Source: Lachnospiraceae bacterium UBA7598
GTDB taxonomy: Bacteria > Bacillota > Clostridia > Lachnospirales > Lachnospiraceae
Length of the DNA: 5,364 nucleotides
Assembly: GCA_002474415.1 (NCBI GenBank)
Contig: DLQV01000142.1
Span: 1-5,364 of the forward strand
Direction of reading: 5' to 3'
How positions within the stretch are numbered: position 1 is the stretch's first letter; each line of letters opens with the position of its first letter. Shown here one piece after another: positions 1 through 5,364 of the stretch. A program made the translations under genes and the position numbers. The notes below the pieces were generated by a model that was given only the letters and a program-made list of their open reading frames with translations, did not search any database and was not told the DNA's origin.

Positions 1-287
1 TTATCATTATCAAAAAGACAAAAAAAAGTGAACGGGAAGTGGACTTAAAACCGTTGGTATATGCGTTTTCTGTCGAAGAGGAGCAGGGACGCCCGGCATT
101 TTTCCTGCAGGTTTCTACGGGCAGTGTGGATAATATCAAACCAGAACTGGTACTTTCATCGGTTTATCAGCTTTGCGGACAGGAATACTGTGAATCCGCA
201 ATCCAGATCCACCGTCTCGAAGTTTATGCGAGGGATGAGCAGGGGCAGCTGGTTCCGCTTTCCGGCATGGGAGAGGAAATCGTTTAA
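1..287 (+). CDS. Radical-SAM-linked protein, DUF2344/TIGR03936-type, C-terminal part (5' end outside window)
   Basis: The reading frame is open from the left edge (first whole codon at base 3, beginning IIIKKTKKSEREVDLKPLVY) to a TAA at 285-287, so this is the C-terminal 94 residues of a longer protein. A GTG at 39 could be read as a start, but it has no good ribosome binding site and the frame continues upstream with sensible protein, so it is most likely internal. The phrase 'KKTKKSEREVDLKPLVY' and the position directly before an RNase E/G gene resemble the radical-SAM-linked proteins (TIGR03936, DUF2344) of Clostridia. These usually lie next to, or are fused to, a radical SAM protein. Their biochemical role is not established, and no catalytic motif is visible in this fragment. 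The stop codon abuts the ATG of the next gene with no spacer, which implies co-transcription and probably translational coupling. The family call rests on context plus recalled sequence resemblance. Confidence 0.7.
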   Translation, partial: IIIKKTKKSEREVDLKPLVYAFSVEEEQGRPAFFLQVSTGSVDNIKPELVLSSVYQLCGQEYCESAIQIHRLEVYARDEQGQLVPLSGMGEEIV

Positions 288-1481
288 ATGAATCGGATCG
301 TTGTCACAAAACTGGAACATCATCAGACAGAATATCTTGCCTATCTGGTTTTGGATGAAAACCGGAAGCTGCAGGAACTTCAGGTTTTCGAACCGGAAGA
401 AAATACGCTGCTGGATCATATTTACGTAGGATATGTAGAGAAGATTGTGCCAAATATTTATGCCGCTTTTGTGCGCATTGCAGATGGACAGAAATGCTAT
501 CTTCCGCTGAATGATGTGAAAAATCCGGTGTATACCAGAAAATTATCCAAAAAAGAAGCGCTCTGCGAAGGGGATGAATTGCTGGTGCAGGTTGTAAAAG
601 ATGCGGTAAAAACCAAAGACCCGGTCGTAAGCACCAAGCTTGTAGTGCATGGACATTACTGTTTCCTTTCGACAGAAAATACCTGTCTGGGCGTTTCTAA
701 AAAATTACCCCAGGAGGAGTCCAAAAGACTGTCGGCTCTTTTACAGAACATGTGCAAGGATCATGAAGCAGAAGGGTACGGGCTGGTATTCCGCACCAAT
801 GCAGGGGCGGTTCCGGAAACCGAATTATGCGAAGATATTGAACTGGTGCAGAAAGAATACCGGGCTTTAAAGAAGACCGGTACACATCAGAACGCCGGAG
901 ATCTGGTGTACCGGAATCTCCCTGGCTATCTGGCGCGATTAAAAGCAGAAAATTTTGAAAAAACCGATCTGGTTCTTACGGATGGTCAGGATTTGTATCA
1001 GGAGATTTGTGCATACCTTCCCCACCTTGTGGAAGAAAAGAAAGTGCAGCTTTACCGGGATGATGCGGTCAGTCTTTCGACTTTATATCATCTGCGGGGG
1101 AATATGCAGGAACTGCTTTCTTCCAAAGTATGGCTTGATTCCGGAGCCAATATTATCATTGAATCTCTTGAAACCCTGACGGTCATTGATGTCAACAGCG
1201 GAAAAAACCAGTCCCGCCGGGAAGAGGCTTTATTTGCGATCAATGTTGAAGCGGCAAAAGAGATTGCACGGCAGCTTCGTCTGCGCAACATTTCAGGGAT
1301 GATCCTTGTGGATTTCATCAATCTGAAAAAGAAAGAACAGCAGCAGAAGCTGATTTCCGTTATTCGGGAGGAATTACAAAAAGATTCGGTTCCCGCAAAT
1401 TTTATCGATATTACCAGACTTGGTCTGGTGGAACTGACCCGGAAAAAAGTATACAAATCTTTGCGTGAAATTTTATCATAA
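288..1481 (+). CDS. rng: Ribonuclease E/G family protein (RNase G-like), short form without zinc-link
   Basis: This is a 397-residue endoribonuclease of the RNase E/G family, expected to cut single-stranded RNA in rRNA maturation and mRNA turnover in the cytoplasm. An S1-like RNA-binding domain spans about residues 44-118 (HIYVGYVEKIVPNIYAAFV, then KDPVVSTKL). Residues 165-172 (GLVFRTNA) match the family's 5'-sensor region. The metal-binding DNase I-like catalytic part holds DVNSG at 301-305 and VDF at 341-343. D301 and D342 correspond to the catalytic D303 and D346 of E. coli RNase E, and N303 to N305. The protein ends at VYKSLREILS, just where RNase E and RNase G normally continue into the CPxC zinc-link and small domain; no CxxC occurs anywhere in it. 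The start at 288 abuts the upstream TAA and has GAGAGG at 271-276, 11 bases away. A promoter begins six bases after its stop. Family confidence is high; the G-versus-E label is conventional. Confidence 0.93.
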   Translation: MNRIVVTKLEHHQTEYLAYLVLDENRKLQELQVFEPEENTLLDHIYVGYVEKIVPNIYAAFVRIADGQKCYLPLNDVKNPVYTRKLSKKEALCEGDELLVQVVKDAVKTKDPVVSTKLVVHGHYCFLSTENTCLGVSKKLPQEESKRLSALLQNMCKDHEAEGYGLVFRTNAGAVPETELCEDIELVQKEYRALKKTGTHQNAGDLVYRNLPGYLARLKAENFEKTDLVLTDGQDLYQEICAYLPHLVEEKKVQLYRDDAVSLSTLYHLRGNMQELLSSKVWLDSGANIIIESLETLTVIDVNSGKNQSRREEALFAINVEAAKEIARQLRLRNISGMILVDFINLKKKEQQQKLISVIREELQKDSVPANFIDITRLGLVELTRKKVYKSLREILS

Positions 1482-1486
1482 ACCGC

Positions 1487-1515
1487 TTGACGAACAGGTG
1501 GTCATGTGCTATTAT
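1487..1515 (+). promoter_or_regulatory. Sigma-A-type promoter for rplU operon
   Basis: TTGACG at 1487-1492 and TATTAT at 1510-1515 are separated by exactly 17 bases, a near-consensus housekeeping promoter. Transcription would start near 1522, just ahead of the structured leader. The promoter lies immediately after the RNase G stop, so the ribosomal protein genes have their own transcription start even if some message reads through from upstream. Confidence 0.8.
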
Positions 1516-1521
1516 ACACTA

Positions 1522-1578
1522 GTATGCCGCACAGTGAGGTAAAAGTTTGCTTATTGGCAACACCGTAACTGGCGAGTA
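1522..1578 (+). ncRNA. L21 leader-type cis-regulatory RNA upstream of rplU
   Basis: A transcribed untranslated region of about 78 bases lies between the predicted start site (near 1522) and the rplU start codon. Its first part can form nested pairings. TTGC (1547-1550) pairs with GCAA (1557-1560) around a six-base loop. GGT (1538-1540) pairs with ACC (1562-1564). CAGT (1532-1535) pairs with ACTG (1568-1571), or alternatively TGCCG (1525-1529) pairs with TGGCG (1570-1574). Position, size and motifs such as CCGCACAGTGAGGT fit the L21 leader family known upstream of rplU in Firmicutes, thought to let a ribosomal protein repress its own operon. The family match is from memory and the boundaries are approximate; the pairings are seen directly. 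Confidence 0.78.
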
Positions 1579-1587
1579 ATGATAAAT

Positions 1588-1595
1588 AGGAGGTG
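1588..1595 (+). promoter_or_regulatory. Strong Shine-Dalgarno site deciding the rplU start
   Basis: AGGAGGTG is an almost complete complement of the 16S rRNA 3' end and sits with GGAGG six bases before the ATG at 1600. It fixes the start there rather than at the in-frame ATG at 1579, which would make this site part of the coding sequence (Arg-Arg-Cys). Confidence 0.88.
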
Positions 1596-1599
1596 CCAT

Positions 1600-1908
1600 A
1601 TGTACGCAATTATAGCAACAGGTGGTAAACAGTACAAAGTATCCGAAGGCGATATCATTACCATTGAAAAGCTTGGAGTTGATGCTGGTGAGAAGGTTAC
1701 TTTTGATCAGGTATTAGCAGTATCCGGAGACGATATGAAGGTTGGAAACCCAACAGTAGCCGGAGCAACTGTTGAAGCTTCTGTCATCAAAGAAGGCAGA
1801 GCAAAGAAAGTAATCGTTTACAAGTACAAGAGAAAAACCGGTTATCACAAGAAGAACGGACACAGACAGTCGTTCACCCAGGTTAAGATTGAAAAGATTA
1901 ATGGATAA
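1600..1908 (+). CDS. rplU: 50S ribosomal protein L21 (bL21)
   Basis: This 102-residue protein has the usual length for bacterial L21, a large-subunit protein that binds 23S rRNA and is needed for early 50S assembly. It begins [14 protein letters not shown], the typical L21 N-terminus. The basic L21 signature lies at residues 71-93 ([18 protein letters not shown], then RQSFT). The start at 1600 is chosen because it follows AGGAGGTG at the right distance and gives the canonical N-terminus; the in-frame ATG at 1579 would add MINRRCH, which is not seen in the family. It is the first gene after the promoter and leader RNA and is followed 17 bases later by prp. Arg codons are mostly AGA, as expected of a highly expressed gene in low-GC Clostridia. 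Autoregulation through the leader is likely but inferred. Confidence 0.98.
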   Translation: MYAIIATGGKQYKVSEGDIITIEKLGVDAGEKVTFDQVLAVSGDDMKVGNPTVAGATVEASVIKEGRAKKVIVYKYKRKTGYHKKNGHRQSFTQVKIEKING

Positions 1909-1925
1909 TCGATAGGAATTGTTAT

Positions 1926-2252
1926 ATGATTACTATAACGATTTTACAGGATCATGAAGATGTAGTGGGATTTCACTGCATCGGTCATTCCGGATATGCG
2001 GAAGCAGGAAGTGATATTATCTGCGCAGGTGTTTCGGCGCTTGTGATCAATACGATCAATTCCATAGAGACTTTCACAGAGGATTCTTATCATATTGATA
2101 CAGAAGAGACATCCGGGCTGATTGATTTCAGACTTGATCAGAAAGCCGGTCATGATACACAGCTTCTGATGAAGTCCATGGTTCTGGGCTTACAAGGAAT
2201 ACAAAATGATTATGGGAATGAGTATATCATTCTTGATTTCAAGGAGGTGTAG
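1926..2252 (+). CDS. prp: Ribosomal-processing cysteine protease Prp (YsxB), cleaves the L27 N-terminus
   Basis: Prp is a small cysteine protease that removes the N-terminal extension of ribosomal protein L27 in Firmicutes and related phyla; in Staphylococcus aureus this is essential. The 108-residue product has the expected length. The conserved His sits in GHSGYAE (H21), and the catalytic Cys sits in GSDIICAGVSAL (C33), 12 residues later. These match the His22/Cys34 dyad described for S. aureus Prp. The gene lies between rplU and rpmA, the arrangement from which its role was originally suspected. Its ribosome binding site (AGGAA at 1914-1918, seven bases from the ATG) is clearly weaker than those of its ribosomal protein neighbours, consistent with an enzyme needed in small amounts. 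The end of the gene contains the rpmA Shine-Dalgarno site. Older annotation would call it a hypothetical or DUF464 protein. Confidence 0.96.
   Translation: MITITILQDHEDVVGFHCIGHSGYAEAGSDIICAGVSALVINTINSIETFTEDSYHIDTEETSGLIDFRLDQKAGHDTQLLMKSMVLGLQGIQNDYGNEYIILDFKEV
2241..2249 (+). promoter_or_regulatory. Strong Shine-Dalgarno site for rpmA, inside the end of prp
   Basis: AAGGAGGTG lies within the last codons of prp (encoding Lys-Glu-Val) and eight bases before the rpmA ATG at 2256. It selects that ATG rather than the in-frame ATG at 2265, so the full cleavable L27 N-terminus is made. Ribosomes finishing prp end on top of the site, so coupling between the two genes is plausible. Confidence 0.88.
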
Positions 2253-2255
2253 GAC

Positions 2256-2282
2256 ATGTTGAATATGAACCTTCAGTTTTTT
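2256..2282 (+). other. Coding region of the L27 N-terminal extension removed by Prp
   Basis: The nine codons encode MLNMNLQFF. By homology with S. aureus L27, cleavage falls between F9 and A10, that is between bases 2282 and 2283. The LQFF core preceding a small residue is the known Prp recognition pattern. Cleavage itself is inferred from this match and from the neighbouring prp gene. Confidence 0.9.
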
Positions 2283-2543
2283 GCTCATAAAAAGGGAGTT
2301 GGTTCTACAAAGAACGGCCGTGATTCCGAGTCCAAGAGATTAGGAGCAAAGAGAGCAGACGGACAGTTCGTAAAGGCTGGCAATATTCTCTATAGACAGC
2401 GTGGTACAAGAATTCATCCAGGTGTGAATGTTGGTATCGGTGGAGACGACACATTATTTGCTAAAGTAGATGGTGTTCTTCGTTTCGAGAGAGTAGGAAG
2501 AGATAAGAAGCAGGCTTCTGTATATCCAGTAGACAACGAGTAG
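2256..2543 (+). CDS. rpmA: 50S ribosomal protein L27 precursor (bL27) with Prp-cleavable N-terminus
   Basis: L27 is a large-subunit protein whose N-terminal tail reaches the peptidyl transferase centre. The 95-residue precursor starts [20 protein letters not shown], closely matching the Firmicutes form in which Prp cuts after the second Phe, so mature L27 should begin AHKKG. The family signature is at residues 42-56 ([15 protein letters not shown]), and the rest ([37 protein letters not shown]) is canonical. The ATG at 2256 is three bases after the prp stop and eight after a near-perfect Shine-Dalgarno site. A hairpin terminator starts six bases after the stop codon. The gene and its processing enzyme are adjacent, so substrate and protease are made from one message. 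Confidence 0.98.
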   Translation: MLNMNLQFFAHKKGVGSTKNGRDSESKRLGAKRADGQFVKAGNILYRQRGTRIHPGVNVGIGGDDTLFAKVDGVLRFERVGRDKKQASVYPVDNE

Positions 2544-2548
2544 TTTAC

Positions 2549-3886
<1,338 letters not shown>

Positions 3887-3900
3887 CAGGAGGAAACGCT

Positions 3901-4191
3901 ATGAACAGCAGACAGCGCGCCTATCTGGGAAGCCTTGCCAACAATATAGATCCGATCTTTCAGATTGGAAAAGCATCTCTGACACCGGAGATCATTGAAG
4001 CACTTGATGCCGCATTGGAAAAGAGAGAACTGATTAAAGTCTCTGTATTGAAAAACTGTATTGATGATCCGAAGGAGATCGCTTCTGTCATTGCAGAGCG
4101 TACACATTCCAATGTCGTAAAGGTAATCGGAAAGAAAATGATCTTTTACCGCAAGGCAAAAAAGAATCCAAAGATTAAACTTCCGGAATAA
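3901..4191 (+). CDS. yhbY: YhbY-family RNA-binding protein (CRM domain)
   Basis: This 96-residue single CRM-domain protein belongs to the YhbY/YqeI family, which binds pre-50S particles and is thought to act in large-subunit assembly. The typical N-terminus (SRQRAYLGSLANNIDPIFQIGK), the central LEKRELIKVSVL and the end VVKVIGKKMIFYRKAKKNPKIKLP all match the family. The RNA-contacting loop, usually GxxG as in GKGG or GGNG, reads GKAS at residues 23-26, so its second glycine is serine. The start follows AGGAGG (3888-3893) with seven bases of spacing, and it sits 14 bases after obg, a neighbour that also acts on the 50S subunit. The fold assignment is strong. Whether the changed loop affects RNA binding is unknown, and it may be common in relatives. 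Confidence 0.95.
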   Translation: MNSRQRAYLGSLANNIDPIFQIGKASLTPEIIEALDAALEKRELIKVSVLKNCIDDPKEIASVIAERTHSNVVKVIGKKMIFYRKAKKNPKIKLPE

Positions 4192-4196
4192 GACAC

Positions 4197-4799
4197 ATGA
4201 ATATCGGAATATTAGGAGGGTCTTTTGATCCAATTCATAACGGACATCTTCATATGGCAAAATGTGCATATGAATCTTATGCACTGGATCAGGTATGGCT
4301 TATTCCTGCCGGACACTCTCCAAATAAGGATGAGCGTGGGATGACAGACGCTGAAGACCGGTTTCAAATGTGTAAACTGGCCGCACAGCCGTATCCCTGG
4401 ATGACGGTCAGCCGGTTGGAGCTTGACAGTGCCGAGAGAAGCTACACATACCGCACCATGGAGAAATTGTCGGAACAGTTTCCGATGCATCGTTTCTTCT
4501 TTATTATGGGTGGAGATTCCCTGGACTATTTTGAACAATGGAAACAACCGGAACGGATTGCCAAACTGGCTACCATTCTGGTGATCCCGAGGGATCTTTT
4601 TACCATCGCTGCACTGGAGAAGAAGATCCGTTTGTTGCAGGAACAATTTCCCTGTGATATCCGGATCGTTCCCTGTGAACGTTTTTTGATGTCTTCCACG
4701 GAGATCCGCCAGGCACTGATGAGAGGAGAACATCCGGAACATGCGTTTCCGGAAGAAGTATCTGCGTATATTCGCAGGCATCATCTGTATCAATCGTAA
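4197..4799 (+). CDS. nadD: Nicotinate-nucleotide adenylyltransferase NadD
   Basis: NadD joins nicotinate mononucleotide and ATP to give nicotinic acid adenine dinucleotide and pyrophosphate, the step shared by de novo and salvage NAD synthesis. The 200-residue length fits the family. The nucleotidyltransferase phosphate-binding motif is at residues 7-17 (GGSFDPIHNGH, with H14 and H17). GGDS at 105-108 corresponds to the G-D element, and the second ATP-binding motif is MSSTEIR at 165-171, close to the usual ISSTxIR. The start has only weak Shine-Dalgarno potential (GGAA at 4185-4188 inside the end of yhbY) and lies five bases after the yhbY stop, so translation is probably coupled to yhbY. The N-terminus MNIGILGGSFDP leaves no doubt about the start. 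yqeK follows 18 bases later, a very common pair in Firmicutes. Confidence 0.97.
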   Translation: MNIGILGGSFDPIHNGHLHMAKCAYESYALDQVWLIPAGHSPNKDERGMTDAEDRFQMCKLAAQPYPWMTVSRLELDSAERSYTYRTMEKLSEQFPMHRFFFIMGGDSLDYFEQWKQPERIAKLATILVIPRDLFTIAALEKKIRLLQEQFPCDIRIVPCERFLMSSTEIRQALMRGEHPEHAFPEEVSAYIRRHHLYQS

Positions 4800-4817
4800 A
4801 GAAGTGGAGCAAAACGT

Positions 4818-5364
4818 ATGGAACGAGAAGAAATACAAAAGAGATTGAAAAAAGAACTGGATAAAAACCGCTATGAGCACACGCTTGGGGTCATGTATAC
4901 GGCAGGAAGCCTTGCCATGGCATATGGATATGATTATGAGAAGGCGATGATCGCAGGACTTCTGCATGATTGCGCCAAATGCCTTCCGACAGAGAAAAAG
5001 ATTTCTCTCTGTGAAAAAAATGATATCCTGATTTCTAAGGTAGAACGTGAAAATCCAGGACTTCTCCATGCAAAAGCAGGTATGGTTTTGGCAGAGGAAG
5101 CATATGGAGTAAAGGACCCGCAGATCCTTCATGCCATCAAGGTGCATACAACCGGAGAGCCGGATATGAATACATTGGATAAGATTATCTACATTGCCGA
5201 TTATATTGAACCTTTAAGATGTGAAGCTCCCCATCTTTCGATCATAAGACAGATTGCCTTTTCGGATCTGAATCAGTGTATGGCAGAAATTTTATATGAT
5301 ACGCTGCATTATTTAAGCGGGAGAAAAGGCAGTGTAGACCCAACGACCCAGTTAACCTATCAAT
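4818..5364 (+). CDS. yqeK: YqeK, HD-domain bis(5'-nucleosyl)-tetraphosphatase (symmetrical), 3' end cut by window
   Basis: The frame opens at ATG 4818 (MEREEIQKRLKKELDKNRYE) and is still open at the right edge after 182 codons, so only a few residues should be missing; YqeK proteins are about 185-200 residues. YqeK enzymes are metal-dependent HD-domain hydrolases that split Ap4A into two ADP. All the expected ligand positions are visible: H21 in YEHT, H50-D51 in LLHDCAK, H84 in LLHAKAG, H110 in IKVHTTG and D128 in YIADYIEP. The YIADYIEP phrase is highly characteristic of the family. GGAG at 4806-4809 lies eight bases before the start, and nadD ends 18 bases upstream. The gene often follows nadD and precedes rsfS or a LytR-type gene, which would lie beyond the window. 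Confidence 0.95.
   Translation, partial: MEREEIQKRLKKELDKNRYEHTLGVMYTAGSLAMAYGYDYEKAMIAGLLHDCAKCLPTEKKISLCEKNDILISKVERENPGLLHAKAGMVLAEEAYGVKDPQILHAIKVHTTGEPDMNTLDKIIYIADYIEPLRCEAPHLSIIRQIAFSDLNQCMAEILYDTLHYLSGRKGSVDPTTQLTYQ

Noticed and set aside
20..27. Run of eight As as a possible slippage or frameshift site.
   Set aside because: The frame through the run is continuous and gives sensible Lys-rich sequence; nothing requires a frame change.
39..287. Complete small gene of 82 codons starting at GTG 39.
   Set aside because: The frame stays open to the left edge with plausible protein and there is no convincing ribosome site before the GTG, so it is the tail of a longer gene.
1579..1599. In-frame upstream ATG adding seven residues (MINRRCH) to L21.
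   Set aside because: It would translate the AGGAGGTG ribosome binding site, and it lacks its own site. The ATG at 1600 gives the canonical L21 N-terminus.
4212..5147. A 311-codon open frame on the minus strand across nadD and the start of yqeK.
   Set aside because: It is antisense to two well-recognised genes with intact motifs, and its translation is rich in Cys, His and Phe with no recognisable domain. It is a codon-usage shadow.

Overview
The window is a compact stretch of bacterial chromosome with every gene on the + strand. It carries the conserved Firmicutes locus for ribosomal proteins L21 and L27 and the GTPase Obg. Three things point to a Gram-positive Clostridia genome, probably Lachnospiraceae-like: a Prp (YsxB) protease gene between rplU and rpmA, an L27 with the cleavable N-terminal extension of Firmicutes, and a radical-SAM-linked DUF2344 protein next to an RNase E/G gene. 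AG-rich Shine-Dalgarno sites and moderate GC fit this. The family assignment is inference; the phylum-level call is strong.

Layout. Positions 1-287 hold the 3' end of a radical-SAM-linked (TIGR03936/DUF2344-type) protein gene whose start lies outside the window. It directly abuts an RNase E/G gene (288-1481) that lacks the C-terminal zinc-link region. A good sigma-A-type promoter (1487-1515) follows, then a structured leader resembling the L21 leader RNA (about 1522-1578). Next come rplU (1600-1908), the prp protease gene (1926-2252) and rpmA (2256-2543). A hairpin resembling a Rho-independent terminator (2549-2577) separates rpmA from obg (2600-3886). After obg come yhbY (3901-4191), nadD (4197-4799) and yqeK (4818 to beyond the right edge).

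How the genes fit together. rplU-prp-rpmA is a ribosomal module: L21 and L27 are large-subunit proteins, and Prp removes the L27 N-terminal extension. Obg and the CRM-domain protein YhbY act in large-subunit assembly, and RNase G in RNA processing. NadD (NAD synthesis) and YqeK (HD-domain Ap4A hydrolase) are nucleotide-metabolism neighbours that commonly accompany this cluster. The rplU promoter and leader probably drive the downstream genes, and the short U-tract of the rpmA terminator would allow read-through into obg.

No gap without a gene exceeds 120 bases. I found no mobile element, tRNA, rRNA or CRISPR array, and no convincing undescribed system. The window is mainly a conserved housekeeping locus; the points worth checking are the RNA leader, the leaky terminator, the short RNase G and the altered GxxG loop in YhbY.
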